Shown: positions 1 to 10,045, counted from the stretch's first letter. The stretch: 49,935 nucleotides of DNA from Alphaproteobacteria bacterium (GCA_016869515.1 VGDZ01000016.1:1-49935); one strand, 5' to 3'. Notes: a model not told the origin generated them from the sequence alone. Program-made: numbers and translations.

Positions 1-1
1 T

Positions 2-289
2 CGGCCGAAGGATCTCAAGCCCTTCGACTTCAAGAAATTCACCGCCGAGGCCTCGAGCCGGCTGAACATGGCGACCACCGACGGCAAGCACATCTCGGCC
101 CGTCCGCCCGAGAAATTCGCCGCCGGCGAGGAGCGCAGGCCCTACGAGACCACGCCCTCGGGCAATCGCGTCGTGCTCGAGGAACAGATGCTCAAGGTCG
201 GCGAGACCACGCACGACTATCAGGCCTCGGCCAACCTCTACACCAAGCACCTGACCATGATCAAAACCGCGCTGGGTCGCGGCGGCTGA
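2..289 (+). CDS. flgB: Flagellar basal-body rod protein FlgB, 3' part
   Basis: This is the C-terminal part (95 codons) of the proximal rod protein FlgB; the 5' end lies outside the window. The open frame runs from base 2 to a TGA at 287-289. Its end carries the FlgB-type tail, with a VVLEEQ segment, a DYQASANLY segment and a final IKTALG, which forms the C-terminal helix of rod proteins. FlgB assembles with FlgC, FlgF and FlgG into the periplasmic rod after export through the flagellar type III apparatus. It leads the flgB-flgC-fliE-fliQ-fliR-flhB order, with flgC 11 nt downstream. An internal ATG at 68 is not considered the start, because clear FlgB-like sequence continues upstream of it. 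Confidence 0.9.
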   Translation, partial: RPKDLKPFDFKKFTAEASSRLNMATTDGKHISARPPEKFAAGEERRPYETTPSGNRVVLEEQMLKVGETTHDYQASANLYTKHLTMIKTALGRGG

Positions 290-300
290 GCGAGGATGCC

Positions 301-714
301 ATGTCCGAGCTGATGAAGACCGTCAAGATATCGTCCTCGGGCCTGCGCGCGCAGTCCGAGCGCATGCGCGTCCTGTCCGAGAACATCGCCAATGCCAGCT
401 CGGCGCCGATCTCGCCCAATGCCGATCCCTATCGGCGCAAGACCATCACCTTCGCCAACGTGCTGGACAAGACGATCGACGCCCGCACCGTGCGGGTCAA
501 GCGCATCGGCAGCGATCAGGGCGATTTCCCGCGGCGTTTCGAGCCCGGCCATCCCGCCGCCGATGCCGCCGGCTACGTCAAATACCCCAACGTCAACTCG
601 CTGATCGAGGCGATGGACCTGCGCGAGGCGACGCGCAGCTACGAGGCCAATCTGGCGGTGATCGAGAATGCCAAGGCGATGATGAACCGCACCATCGACA
701 TGCTGCGCAACTGA
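301..714 (+). CDS. flgC: Flagellar basal-body rod protein FlgC
   Basis: The 137-residue product is the usual size for FlgC, a proximal rod subunit. The N-terminus has the flagellar rod signature (SSSGLRAQSERMRVLSENIAN), and the C-terminus has the expected YEANLAVIENAK and NRTIDMLR helix. The ATG at 301 is preceded by a GAGGA ribosome-binding site. The protein has no cleaved signal, as expected for type III export. It sits between flgB and fliE in one operon, and FliE is thought to link the FlgB/FlgC rod to the MS ring. Nothing is unusual. Confidence 0.95.
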   Translation: MSELMKTVKISSSGLRAQSERMRVLSENIANASSAPISPNADPYRRKTITFANVLDKTIDARTVRVKRIGSDQGDFPRRFEPGHPAADAAGYVKYPNVNSLIEAMDLREATRSYEANLAVIENAKAMMNRTIDMLRN

Positions 715-736
715 GACGCGGCGGGGAGAGAGAACC

Positions 737-1048
737 ATGGCCGACATGCGGATCGGAACCGGCCTGGCGCTGAGCCGGCCGGCACAGGTCGCGGGCGGGG
801 CGGCGGCGGGCGCGGCCGGGGCCGCCGGCGGCAAGGGCTTTCTCGACGCCTTGGCCGAGACCGCGCAGCAGGCCATCCAGCGTTCCAAGGCGGGCGAGAC
901 CGCGGCGATGAACGGCGTCGCCAAGACCGCCGACCTGTCCGAAGTGGTGGCGGCGGTGACCGCGGCCGAAGTCACGCTGCAAACCGCGGTCACGCTGCGC
1001 GACCGCATGATCCAGGCCTATCAGGACATCATCCGCATGCCGATCTGA
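737..1048 (+). CDS. fliE: Flagellar hook-basal body complex protein FliE
   Basis: The 103-residue product matches FliE, the small protein at the MS-ring/rod junction that is exported early. The N-terminal 35 residues are low-complexity Ala/Gly. The conserved part is the C-terminal half, with FLDALAETAQQAI followed by the characteristic AVTAAEVTLQTAVTLRDRMIQAYQDIIRMPI-type ending (residues about 72-103). A GGGGAGAG ribosome-binding site precedes the ATG. It lies 22 nt after flgC and 24 nt before fliQ, as usual in alphaproteobacterial flagellar operons. Confidence 0.95.
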   Translation: MADMRIGTGLALSRPAQVAGGAAAGAAGAAGGKGFLDALAETAQQAIQRSKAGETAAMNGVAKTADLSEVVAAVTAAEVTLQTAVTLRDRMIQAYQDIIRMPI

Positions 1049-1072
1049 CGGCGTTCGGGGCCGGAGGCGGCG

Positions 1073-1339
1073 ATGACTCCCGAGATGGTGGTCGATGTGG
1101 TGCGCGACGGGCTGTTGACGCTCTTGATCGTGGCCGGGCCGCTTCTGCTGGTGGCGATGGCGATCGGTCTCTTGATCTCGATCGTCCAGGCCCTGACCCA
1201 GATCCAGGAAATGACCCTGACCTTCGTGCCCAAGATCGTCGCCATGTTCGGCGCCTTGCTGTTGTTCCTGCCGTTCATGATCGCCACCCTGACCGATTTC
1301 ATGAATCGCATCGCCGATCAGATCGTCGGCTTGCCCTGA
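1073..1339 (+). CDS. fliQ: Flagellar export apparatus protein FliQ
   Basis: The 88-residue protein has two hydrophobic segments (about residues 14-38 and 53-75), as in FliQ of the type III export gate. The central ALTQIQEMTLTFVPKIVA motif is diagnostic of the FliQ/SctS family. It is an inner-membrane protein that assembles with FliP, FliR and FlhB. A GGAGG ribosome-binding site precedes the ATG. Start and stop fit neatly between fliE and fliR. Confidence 0.96.
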   Translation: MTPEMVVDVVRDGLLTLLIVAGPLLLVAMAIGLLISIVQALTQIQEMTLTFVPKIVAMFGALLLFLPFMIATLTDFMNRIADQIVGLP

Positions 1340-1353
1340 GGCGGGCGCCGGCC

Positions 1354-2127
1354 GTGATCGCGCTGCTGCTCGAACTCTTGCCGGGGACGGTGTTCGCCTA
1401 TCTGATCGCGTTTGCCCGCATCGGCGCGGTGATCATGCTGCTGCCGGGCGTCGGCGAGGACTACATCCCCGCCCGCATCCGCCTCGCGCTGGCGCTGATG
1501 GTGGCGGCGGTGATCGCGCCGACCGTGGGCGCCGCCTTGCCGCCGCTTCCGGCCAAGCCGGTCGAGCTGGCGCTGTCGCTCGGTGCCGAGATCGCGGTCG
1601 GGCTGGGGATCGGTCTGGCGACGCGCTTTCTGCTTTCGGCCATGCAGACCGCCGGCACCATCGTCTCCAACATGTCGGGCCTGGCGATCGGCTCGTCGTT
1701 CGACCCGACCTCGGGCACGCAGGGCACCGAGATCGGGGTGATGATGAACCTGGCGGCGGTGGCGGTGGTGTTCGCCACCGACACCCATCACCTGCTGCTG
1801 CGGGCGGCGGCCGACAGCTACCTGGTCTTTCCGCCTACCGGCCTGCCGCCGACCGGCGATTTCGCCGATCTGGTGACGCGGTTGATGTCCTATGCCTTCG
1901 TGCTGGCGATCCAGATCTCGGCGCCGTTCCTGGTCTATGGCGTGGTCATCAACACGGCGATGGGCCTGGTCAACCGCATGATGCCCAGCATGCAGGTGTT
2001 CTTCGTGCTGACGCCGGTGCAGACGCTGCTGGCGATCGCCGCGCTGATGGCGGCGATGCCGGCGATGCTGGCCTGGTTCGCGGCCAGCTTCGAGGCGCGC
2101 ATGGCCGAATTCATGATGCCGCGCTGA
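1354..2127 (+). CDS. fliR: Flagellar export apparatus protein FliR
   Basis: This 257-residue polytopic membrane protein is FliR (SctT family), part of the flagellar export gate. The N-terminus has the typical FARIGAVIMLLPG segment, and the middle carries the conserved SGLAIGSSFDPTSG region. The C-terminal half contains the NRMMPSMQVFFVLTPVQ motif typical of FliR. The start is a GTG at 1354, placed 14 nt after fliQ. The next gene, flhB, begins 9 nt after its stop, so translation of the two is probably coupled. Confidence 0.95.
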   Translation: MIALLLELLPGTVFAYLIAFARIGAVIMLLPGVGEDYIPARIRLALALMVAAVIAPTVGAALPPLPAKPVELALSLGAEIAVGLGIGLATRFLLSAMQTAGTIVSNMSGLAIGSSFDPTSGTQGTEIGVMMNLAAVAVVFATDTHHLLLRAAADSYLVFPPTGLPPTGDFADLVTRLMSYAFVLAIQISAPFLVYGVVINTAMGLVNRMMPSMQVFFVLTPVQTLLAIAALMAAMPAMLAWFAASFEARMAEFMMPR

Positions 2128-2136
2128 GCCCGGGCC

Positions 2137-3225
2137 ATGGCCGACGACCAAGACCAAGACTCCAAAACCGAAGAACCCACCGGCAAACGGGTCTCGGAGG
2201 CGGAGGACAAGGGCCAAGTCGCGCAATCCCAGGAAATCTCGACCTGGATCATGCTCGGCACCTTCGCCCTCACCCTGGTGACGTTCGGCGGCTTTGCCGC
2301 CAGCGGGCTGGCGCGGCACATGGCCTCATATCTCGACGGCGCGGTGCGCATCGAGGGTCGCATCGGCGACATCGTCACCGGGTTGGGCGAACTGTTCGGC
2401 TGGAGCGCCCTGTTCGTGCTGCCGATCTTCGTGGCATTGGCGGTGGCGGCGGTGCTCTCGCACGTGCTGCAGCACCCGATCACGCTCTCGACCGAAAAGC
2501 TCGCGCCCGACATCGCCCGGTTGTCGCCCATGGCCGGCTTCAAGCGGCTGTTCTCGCTGCACACGCTGACCGAGTTCGTCAAGAACCTGATCAAGCTGGT
2601 GGTGGTCGGCGTGGTGATGTTCGTGGTGCTGCGGCCCGAGGTGATCAAGCTCTCGACCGCGGTCGGCATCGAACCGATCCAAGTGCTGGAGCTGATCCGC
2701 AAACTGGTGATGAAGGCGCTGATCGCGGTGTTGGCGATCCTGTTCATCATCGCCCTGGCCGATTTCGTCTACCAGAAATGGGAATACATGCGATCGCTGC
2801 GCATGACCAAGCAGGAGATCAAGGACGAGCACAAGGAGACCGAGGGCAGCCCCGAGATCAAGGGGCGCCTGCGGTCCTTGCGCATGCAGCGCGCCCGCGC
2901 CCGCATGATGGCCGCCGTGCCCAAGGCCGACGTGGTGGTGACCAACCCGACCCACTTCGCGGTCGCGCTGGCCTACGAGCCCGATGCGATGGCGGCGCCG
3001 AAATGCATCGCCAAGGGCGCCGATCTGCTGGCGGTGCGCATCCGCCAGATCGCGCAGGAAAACGACGTGCCGGTGATCGAGAACCCGCCGCTGGCGCGCG
3101 CGCTGCATGCCGGCGTCGAGGTCGACGAGGAGATCCGGCCGGAGCACTATCAGGCCGTGGCCGAAATCATCACCTTCGTCTTCCAGCTCAAGGGCAAGGC
3201 GCTGCCGCAGCGCCCGACTGGCTGA
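2137..3225 (+). CDS. flhB: Flagellar export switch protein FlhB
   Basis: The 362-residue FlhB has a charged N-terminal tail (DSKTEEPTGKRVSEAEDKGQ), four membrane segments between about residues 30 and 215, and a cytoplasmic autoprotease domain. The cleavage motif NPTH is intact at residues 270-273. FlhB is known to cleave itself between Asn and Pro, which switches export from rod/hook to filament substrates. It closes the visible flagellar gene string. A kinase gene starts about 10 nt downstream, probably in the same transcript. Confidence 0.97.
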   Translation: MADDQDQDSKTEEPTGKRVSEAEDKGQVAQSQEISTWIMLGTFALTLVTFGGFAASGLARHMASYLDGAVRIEGRIGDIVTGLGELFGWSALFVLPIFVALAVAAVLSHVLQHPITLSTEKLAPDIARLSPMAGFKRLFSLHTLTEFVKNLIKLVVVGVVMFVVLRPEVIKLSTAVGIEPIQVLELIRKLVMKALIAVLAILFIIALADFVYQKWEYMRSLRMTKQEIKDEHKETEGSPEIKGRLRSLRMQRARARMMAAVPKADVVVTNPTHFAVALAYEPDAMAAPKCIAKGADLLAVRIRQIAQENDVPVIENPPLARALHAGVEVDEEIRPEHYQAVAEIITFVFQLKGKALPQRPTG

Positions 3226-3235
3226 GGCGCGCGCG

Positions 3236-5197
3236 GTGGAGACGCTCGAGCTTGGGCTGATCGGGCTGGGCCTGGTGGCGCTGGGCGCGGCGTTGGGTGC
3301 GCTGCTGGCCGGCAGGCGCGCGCCGGCCAAGCCCGATTTCGACCTGTTCGAGGCCACCGGCGAAGCCTGGCTGTTGGCCAGCCCCAAGGGGGCCGTATTC
3401 CGGCAGGGCGGGCGCTGGCGCGAGCTGGTGGGCGAGGGGCTGACGGCGCTGGCCGCGGGCGATGCGGCGTTGCAAGCGCGGCTCGAAGCCTTGGCCCAGG
3501 ACGCCGCCTTGGGTCGGTCCGGCAGCCTCGAGGTCGCGCGCAGCCGCGGCGGCATCGAAGGCCGGCTGCAGGTTGCGGTCGCGCCGGCAGGCGGGCGGCC
3601 GCCGCGCCTGCTGTGGCGCGCGGTCGACGTCACCGAGCGGCGTCTGGCCGAGGACGCGCTGCAAGGTCGCGCGGCGCGGCTGACCGAATTGCTCGATGCC
3701 ATGCCGATCGGCGTCGCCGAATTGGACGAGGCCGATCGGATCGTCGGCGCCAATCGGGCGCTCGAGTCGTGGCTGGGAACGAGCCGCGCCGAGCTGGCGC
3801 TGCGCGGAGTTGCCTGGGCGGATGTGGCCGCGGCCGCCGGCGAAGACGATGCCGATCCCGACTCCGCCAGCCGGACCGTGTCCTTCCGCCGCGCCGACGG
3901 CGAGCGCTTTCCGGCCCTGGTCACGTTTCCTTCTCTTCGCGGCGAGTTCGCGCGGCGCTTGGCGCTGATCTCCGATCTTTCGGCCGAACGCGCCTGGGAA
4001 TCGGTGCTGTCCGAGCGGGTCGAGGGTGGCGGGGAGGCCGCGCACGAGACGACGATGCTGGCGCTTGGCCGCATGGCCGGCGGCATCGCCCATGACTTCA
4101 ACAATCTGTTGGCGGCGATCGTCGGCCATTGCGATCTGCTGCGCGCGGGGCGGGGCGCCGGCGCCGCTGGCGGCGCGGAAATCGACCAGATCCGGAGCGC
4201 GGCCGAGCGGATGGCCGGACTGGTGCGGCAATTGCTGGCGTTCGCCGGGCTGCAGACGGCCAAACCCAAGCTGGTTTCGCCCGCGGCCTGCATCGACCGC
4301 ATGTCGCAAGCCTTGCGTTCGGCGCTGGGCGAGAGGGCCGAATTGGCGCTGGAGCTGGGCCAGGAAAGCGGGCTGGCGCGGATCGACCCCGACCAGTTCG
4401 AGCAGGTCATGATCGGCCTCGCGCGCAATGCCGGCGAGGCCATGCCGGCGGGCGGACGGGTCGAATTGAAAGTCGAGCGCCGCCAGGTCGAGAGCGAGCG
4501 CGACTTGTCGCCTGGCGTGCTGCCGGCCGGCGACTATGTCGCGGTGGCGCTGACCGACCATGGCCGCGGCGTCGATCCCGACCATCGCGCCCGGCTGTTC
4601 GAGCCCTTCTTCACCACCAAGCCGGTCGGCACCGGCAGTGGGCTCGGCCTGGCGGTCGCGCACGGCATCGTCCGCCAGGGCGGCGGCTGGATCGGGGTCG
4701 AAAGCCGCTTGGGCCAGGGCACGACCATGACGATCTATTGGCCGCGGGTCGGACCGACGGCGGCGGGCGAGACCGAGGCGGCCGCCGCGCCCGAAGCGCC
4801 GCCGCCGCCGATCCATGCCCGCATTTTGTTGGCCGAGGACGAGACGCCGGTGCGAAGCTTCGCCGCGCGCGCCTTGCGCGGAGCCGGCCACGACGTGATC
4901 GAATGCGAGGACGGCGAGGCCGCCAGCCTGGTGATCGACGACCGGGCGCAGGCGATCGATCTGTTGCTGACCGATGCCCGCATGCCGATCGTCGATGGCG
5001 CCGAGCTGGTTCGCCGTACCTTGCGCCATCGCCCGGGGGTGAAGGTGATCGTGATGTCGGGCTTGGCCGAAGATTCGATTCGGGCCGAACTCGGCCAGGG
5101 CGCGGAGGTGCATTTTCTGGCCAAGCCATTTGCCCTGAAGGCCCTGGTCGCCCGGGTCGACGAGGTCCTGAGGGGGGCTTATACCAATCCGCGTTGA
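3236..5197 (+). CDS. CckA-like hybrid sensor histidine kinase/response regulator
   Basis: The 653-residue protein starts at a GTG 10 nt after flhB. A longer frame reaching into flhB exists but has no family support. In order it has one N-terminal membrane segment (about residues 5-26), a weak PAS-like region, a clear PAS region (about 145-255), a HisKA domain with His286 in a GIAHDFNNLL motif, an HATPase domain (GSGLGLAVAHGIVRQGG near residue 465), and a C-terminal receiver domain with phospho-acceptor Asp580 in LLTDARMPIVDG. The AHDFNN box and the HCDLL sequence following it resemble CckA, which controls CtrA and often motility in alphaproteobacteria. The linkage to flagellar genes fits this but does not prove orthology. 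Its last codons and stop lie inside a palindromic repeat. Confidence 0.85.
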   Translation: METLELGLIGLGLVALGAALGALLAGRRAPAKPDFDLFEATGEAWLLASPKGAVFRQGGRWRELVGEGLTALAAGDAALQARLEALAQDAALGRSGSLEVARSRGGIEGRLQVAVAPAGGRPPRLLWRAVDVTERRLAEDALQGRAARLTELLDAMPIGVAELDEADRIVGANRALESWLGTSRAELALRGVAWADVAAAAGEDDADPDSASRTVSFRRADGERFPALVTFPSLRGEFARRLALISDLSAERAWESVLSERVEGGGEAAHETTMLALGRMAGGIAHDFNNLLAAIVGHCDLLRAGRGAGAAGGAEIDQIRSAAERMAGLVRQLLAFAGLQTAKPKLVSPAACIDRMSQALRSALGERAELALELGQESGLARIDPDQFEQVMIGLARNAGEAMPAGGRVELKVERRQVESERDLSPGVLPAGDYVAVALTDHGRGVDPDHRARLFEPFFTTKPVGTGSGLGLAVAHGIVRQGGGWIGVESRLGQGTTMTIYWPRVGPTAAGETEAAAAPEAPPPPIHARILLAEDETPVRSFAARALRGAGHDVIECEDGEAASLVIDDRAQAIDLLLTDARMPIVDGAELVRRTLRHRPGVKVIVMSGLAEDSIRAELGQGAEVHFLAKPFALKALVARVDEVLRGAYTNPR

Positions 5198-5326
5198 CCG
5201 TGACCAGTCAACGCACCCTCAGGCGCCGGGCGGGCGCATCCGCGCCCTTGGCTCACGCGCCGAAAGGCGCGCGGCCTCAATGGCCGTTCCAAGCTGCGAT
5301 GAGTCACGCTCATCGCAGCTTGGTAT
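5180..5326. repeat. Palindromic MITE-like repeat (family B) between the kinase and recA
   Basis: The block is bounded by ATACCAA (5181-5187) and its reverse complement TTGGTAT (5320-5326). It contains an 8 bp stem at 5191-5198/5207-5214, a GAAA-capped 6 bp stem at 5256-5261/5266-5271, and a perfect 15 bp stem at 5289-5303/5309-5323 with loop TCACG. The two outer stems share a similar layout. The kinase stop codon (5195-5197) is inside the left arm. Similar blocks are, from memory, common in Rhodospirillales genomes and often yield spurious open frames. It probably also works as a terminator for the kinase operon. Confidence 0.75.
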
Positions 5327-5413
5327 TGGCACCCTGAACGGAGGGGGCTTAAACTAGAACCCCATGTGATAATTGTCTAATTTGTTCCTAAAAATCTTAG
5401 CAAAAACAAACAC

Positions 5414-5441
5414 TTGACGAACCTTTGCCAGGGATTACACT
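5414..5441 (+). promoter_or_regulatory. Candidate sigma-70 promoter of recA
   Basis: A TTGACG -35 hexamer (5414-5419) is followed after 16 nt by TACACT (5436-5441), 45 nt before the recA start. It lies in an unusually AT-rich stretch (5345-5440) within otherwise GC-rich DNA. No canonical alphaproteobacterial LexA box (GTTC-N7-GTTC or GAAC-N7-GAAC) was found here, although single GTTC and GAAC half-sites occur at 5384 and 5419. Confidence 0.55.
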
Positions 5442-5486
5442 AGGCCCGTTGCGATGGCATTGGCGCCATGAAATAAGGAGGCAACG

Positions 5487-6545
<1,059 letters not shown>

Positions 6546-6587
6546 TCGGCCGCCGGCCGGGTCGGGAGAACTCGGCGTCCCGTCTCG

Positions 6588-6723
6588 CTAGGGCATGATC
6601 GATCTGTCTTGAACCATAGGGTTCAAGACAGATCGCGGATCATGCCTTCGCATCCCGCTCTGGACCGCGATCCGCGGTTTGCATGGAATAGAGTCTCTGA
6701 TTCCATGCAAACCGATCGCGGTC
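6588..6723. repeat. Double-hairpin repeat family A, copy 1 (recA-alaS)
   Basis: The element starts at CTAG (6588-6591) and ends at GATCGCGGTC. Hairpin 1 is a perfect 15 bp stem (6601-6615/6620-6634, loop ATAG), itself enclosed by GGCATGATC/GATCATGCC. Hairpin 2 pairs 6663-6689 with 6700-6723 through 24 bp, interrupted only by a 3 nt bulge. No open frame within it is credible. It lies 40 nt after the recA stop and 99 nt before alaS, so it may terminate recA transcription. Confidence 0.85.
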
Positions 6724-6822
6724 GAGCCGTTTCGGATCGGCCCGCCGGCGCTTTACAGCACCGGGCCGCGGCCGCTAAAACCCGTGCTCCGCCAAGGCTT
6801 TGGCGGCAAGGGAGTATCCGCG

Positions 6823-9468
6823 ATGCAGTCCGGCAGCGCCATTCGCAAGGCCTTTCTCGACTTTTTCGCCCGTCATGGCCACGCCGTGATCGCGTCCTCG
6901 CCCTTGGTGCCGCACAACGATCCGACGCTCTTGTTCACCAATGCCGGCATGGTGCAGTTCAAGAACGTCTTCACCGGCCAGGAAAAGCGCGACTATGTCC
7001 GTGCCGCCACCTCGCAGAAATGCGTCCGCGCCGGCGGCAAGCACAACGATCTCGACAATGTCGGCTATACCGCGCGCCACCACACCTTCTTCGAGATGCT
7101 GGGCAATTTCTCCTTCGGCGATTATTTCAAGGAGCGCGCGGTCGAGCTGGCCTGGAACTTGGTGACGCGCGAATACGGCCTGCCCAAGCAGCGCCTGACC
7201 GCCACCGTCTACGCCGAGGACGACGAGGCCTTCGGGCTGTGGAAGCGCATCGCCGGCCTGCCCGACAGCCGCATCGTCCGCATTCCGACCTCGGACAATT
7301 TCTGGCAGATGGGCGATACCGGCCCGTGCGGCCCGTGCTCCGAGATCTTCTTCGACCACGGCGACAAGATCGCCGGCGGCCCGCCCGGCTCGGCCGAGGC
7401 CGACGGCGACCGCTTCGTCGAGGTCTGGAACCTGGTGTTCATGCAGTTCGAGCAGTTGCGGCCCGGCGAGCGCGTGCCGCTGCCGCGGCCCTCGATCGAC
7501 ACCGGCATGGGCCTGGAACGCATCGCCGCCGTGCTGCAGGGCAAGCAAGACAATTACGACACCGACCTGCTGCGATCGCTGATCGAGGCTTCGGCCCATG
7601 CCTCCTCGACCGAAGCCGACGGTCCGCACAAGATCAGCCATCGCGTCATCGCCGACCATCTGCGCGCCGCGTGCTTCCTGATCGCCGACGGCGTGCTGCC
7701 CTCGAACGAGGGGCGCGGTTACGTGCTTCGCCGCATCATGCGCCGCGCCATGCGGCACGCCCACATGATCGGCACCAAGGAACCGCATCTGCACCGCCTG
7801 GTCGGCAAGCTGGTCGAGGTGATGGGCGCCACCTTCGGCGAACTCGGCCGCGCCCAAGCGCTGATCGCGGAGACCCTGAAGCTGGAAGAGGAGCGCTTCC
7901 GCGTCACCCTCGAGCGCGGCTTGCGGCTCTTGGACGACGAACTGGCGCGGCTTCCGGGCGGCGCGGCGCTGCCGGGCGAGGTCGCGTTCAAGCTCTACGA
8001 CACCTATGGCTTCCCGCTCGACCTGACCCAGGACGCGCTCAAGGCCAAGCGCATCGCCGTCGACAGCGAGGGCTTCAACCGGGCGATGGCGCGCCAGCGC
8101 GCCGAGGCGCGCAAGGCCTGGGCCGGATCGGGCGAGCAGGCCACCGAGGCCGAATGGTTCGCGGTGCGCGACAAGGCCGGCGCGACCGAATTCCTCGGCT
8201 ATTCGGTCGAACAGGCCGAGGCGCGGATCGAGGCCCTGCTGGTCGACGGCAAGCCGGCCGAGAGGGCCGCCGCCGGCGCCAAGGTCCAGATCGTCCTCAA
8301 TCAGACCCCGGCCTATGGCGAGTCCGGCGGCCAGATGGGCGATAGCGGCCGGATGGCCGCCGCCGGCGGCGGCCGCGTCGCCTTCGCCGACACCCGCAAG
8401 CTGCTGGGCGATCTGCATGTCCATGTCGGCACGGTCGAGACCGGCAGCATCGCGGTCGGCGAGGCGGTGGCGGTGGCGGTCGACGACGCCCGCCGTTCGG
8501 CGCTTCGGGCCAATCATTCGGCGACGCATCTCTTGCACGCCGCGCTGCGGCGGCGGCTGGGCGAGCATGTCACCCAGAAGGGCTCGCTGGTGGCGCCCGA
8601 TCGGCTGCGTTTCGACATCAGCCACAACAAGCCGCTGGGCGACGACGAGCGTGCCGCGATCGAGGCCGAGGTCAACGCCATGATCCGCCAGAACGCCGAG
8701 ACCGCGACGCATCTGATGACGCCCGAGGCCGCGGTCAAGGCCGGCGCCATGGCGCTGTTCGGCGAGAAATACGGCGACGAGGTGCGGGTGGTGTCGATGG
8801 GCGAGGGCGAGGCCGGGGTCTACTCGACCGAGCTTTGCGGCGGCACCCATGTCCGGCGCACCGGCGACATCGGCCTGTTCGCCATCGTTTCCGAGGGCGC
8901 GGTCTCGGCCGGCGTGCGGCGCATCGAGGCGCTGACCGGCGAGGCGGCGCGGGCGCATCTGGTCGGCGAAGGCGCCTTGCTGCGGCGCGCGGCCGATCTG
9001 CTGCGCGCCAATCCGGGGGAACTGCCCGACCGCCTTGCCGCGCTGATCGAGGACCGCAAGCGGTTGGAACGCGAATTGTCCGAGGCCCGCCGCGCGCTGG
9101 TTTCGGGCGGCGCCAAGGACGCCGCCGAAGCCGAGATGGCGGGGTCGATCAAGTTCGTCGGCCGACGGCTCGATGGCGTGCCGGCCAAGGATCTGCGCGG
9201 CATGGTCGACGACCTCAAGAAGAAACTGGGTTCGGGCGTGATCGCGCTGGTGGCGATCAACGACGACAAGGCGGCGCTGGCGACCGGTGTCACCGCCGAT
9301 CTGACGGCCAAGCTGAGCGCGGTCGAATTGGCGCGGGTCGGCGCCGAGGCGCTGGGCGGCAAGGGTGGCGGCGGCCGGCCGGATTTCGCCCAGGCCGGCG
9401 GACCCAATGCCGGCGCCGCCGAACAGGCGCTGGCGGCGATGCGACAAGCCGCCGCACGCGCGACTTGA
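6823..9468 (+). CDS. alaS: Alanine--tRNA ligase
   Basis: The 881-residue class II synthetase is full length. It has the N-terminal aminoacylation core ([45 protein letters not shown]), the editing domain with zinc/editing motif HXXXH at His565/His569 and the CXXXH motif at Cys672/His676, and a C-terminal DHHA1 domain with [14 protein letters not shown]-type glycine-rich sequence. The frame is open further upstream into repeat family A, but the ATG at 6823 has an AAGGGAG ribosome-binding site and matches the usual alphaproteobacterial N-terminus. It charges tRNA-Ala and clears mischarged Ser/Gly. Confidence 0.98.
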   Translation: MQSGSAIRKAFLDFFARHGHAVIASSPLVPHNDPTLLFTNAGMVQFKNVFTGQEKRDYVRAATSQKCVRAGGKHNDLDNVGYTARHHTFFEMLGNFSFGDYFKERAVELAWNLVTREYGLPKQRLTATVYAEDDEAFGLWKRIAGLPDSRIVRIPTSDNFWQMGDTGPCGPCSEIFFDHGDKIAGGPPGSAEADGDRFVEVWNLVFMQFEQLRPGERVPLPRPSIDTGMGLERIAAVLQGKQDNYDTDLLRSLIEASAHASSTEADGPHKISHRVIADHLRAACFLIADGVLPSNEGRGYVLRRIMRRAMRHAHMIGTKEPHLHRLVGKLVEVMGATFGELGRAQALIAETLKLEEERFRVTLERGLRLLDDELARLPGGAALPGEVAFKLYDTYGFPLDLTQDALKAKRIAVDSEGFNRAMARQRAEARKAWAGSGEQATEAEWFAVRDKAGATEFLGYSVEQAEARIEALLVDGKPAERAAAGAKVQIVLNQTPAYGESGGQMGDSGRMAAAGGGRVAFADTRKLLGDLHVHVGTVETGSIAVGEAVAVAVDDARRSALRANHSATHLLHAALRRRLGEHVTQKGSLVAPDRLRFDISHNKPLGDDERAAIEAEVNAMIRQNAETATHLMTPEAAVKAGAMALFGEKYGDEVRVVSMGEGEAGVYSTELCGGTHVRRTGDIGLFAIVSEGAVSAGVRRIEALTGEAARAHLVGEGALLRRAADLLRANPGELPDRLAALIEDRKRLERELSEARRALVSGGAKDAAEAEMAGSIKFVGRRLDGVPAKDLRGMVDDLKKKLGSGVIALVAINDDKAALATGVTADLTAKLSAVELARVGAEALGGKGGGGRPDFAQAGGPNAGAAEQALAAMRQAAARAT

Positions 9469-9504
9469 TCCGACTCCCTTCTTTTCCGCGCCGGCCTTCC
9501 TAGA

Positions 9505-9525
9505 TCATTGCCGACAAGGCAATGA
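9505..9525 (+). promoter_or_regulatory. Hairpin touching the Hsp20 ribosome-binding site
   Basis: TCATTGCC (9505-9512) and GGCAATGA (9518-9525) form a perfect 8 bp stem with a 5 nt loop. Its last base is the first base of the AAGGAGG ribosome-binding site (9525-9531). It could influence translation or mRNA stability of the heat-shock gene, but it does not hide the whole ribosome-binding site as ROSE or fourU thermometers do. The function is inferred only. Confidence 0.4.
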
Positions 9526-9538
9526 AGGAGGGCGCATC

Positions 9539-10045
9539 ATGGATTTCCGCTCGCTGATTCCGTTTGGCCGCGCCGGCGTGCCGGCCGCCAACGATCCCGA
9601 TCCGTTCGGCGCGATGCGGCGCGAGATGGATCGCATGTTCGGAGATTTCGGCCGCGGCTTCGGCGCGCTGCCGTCGGTGTGGGGCGGCAATGGCGCCAAG
9701 GCGACCATCGTCCCGCGGGTCGACGTCAAGGAGACCGACAAGGCCTACGAGGTCGCGGTCGAACTGCCCGGCGTCGACCAGAAGGACGTCACGGTCGAGC
9801 TGAAGGACGACATGCTGATCGTCTCGGGCGAGAAGAAGGTCGAGAAGGAAGAGAAGGGCAAGGACAAGTCCTGGCACGTGGTCGAACGCGCCTATGGCGC
9901 CTTCACCCGCGCCTTCGAAGTGCCGCGCGACATCGATGGAGCCAAGGTCGCGGCCCACTTCGACAAGGGCGTGTTGACGGTCACCCTGCCCAAATCGGCC
10001 GAACAGGTCGCCAAGACCAAGAAGATCGAGATCAAGGCGGCCTGA
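9539..10045 (+). CDS. Small heat-shock protein, Hsp20/alpha-crystallin family
   Basis: The 168-residue chaperone has an N-terminal arm (about residues 1-55) and an alpha-crystallin domain (about 55-155), with VDVKETDKAYEVAVELPGV, LIVSGEKK and the conserved FDKGVLTVTLPK strand. Such proteins bind unfolding proteins and hold them for refolding by DnaK. The ATG at 9539 has a strong AAGGAGG ribosome-binding site. A longer in-frame extension into alaS is rejected. It lies 70 nt after alaS and is probably transcribed separately under heat control, although no convincing RpoH promoter was identified. Confidence 0.93.
   Translation: MDFRSLIPFGRAGVPAANDPDPFGAMRREMDRMFGDFGRGFGALPSVWGGNGAKATIVPRVDVKETDKAYEVAVELPGVDQKDVTVELKDDMLIVSGEKKVEKEEKGKDKSWHVVERAYGAFTRAFEVPRDIDGAKVAAHFDKGVLTVTLPKSAEQVAKTKKIEIKAA

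Noticed and set aside
1318-2319. Long minus-strand frame opposite fliR/flhB
   Set aside because: Its translation is low-complexity His/Arg/Gln-rich sequence, typical of an antisense shadow in GC-rich DNA, and the plus strand carries well-known genes.
5218-5337. Possible small protein from the frame reading through repeat family B
   Set aside because: The sequence is the known spurious translation of palindromic repeats, with no start signal and no conservation expected.
5357-5430. LexA/SOS box upstream of recA
   Set aside because: GTTC at 5384 and GAAC at 5357 and 5419 occur singly; none has the partner at the N7 spacing of the alphaproteobacterial consensus.
6609-8345. Plus-strand frame starting in repeat copy 1 and running through alaS in another frame
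   Set aside because: It begins in the repeat, is Arg-rich and overlaps alaS, which is certain.
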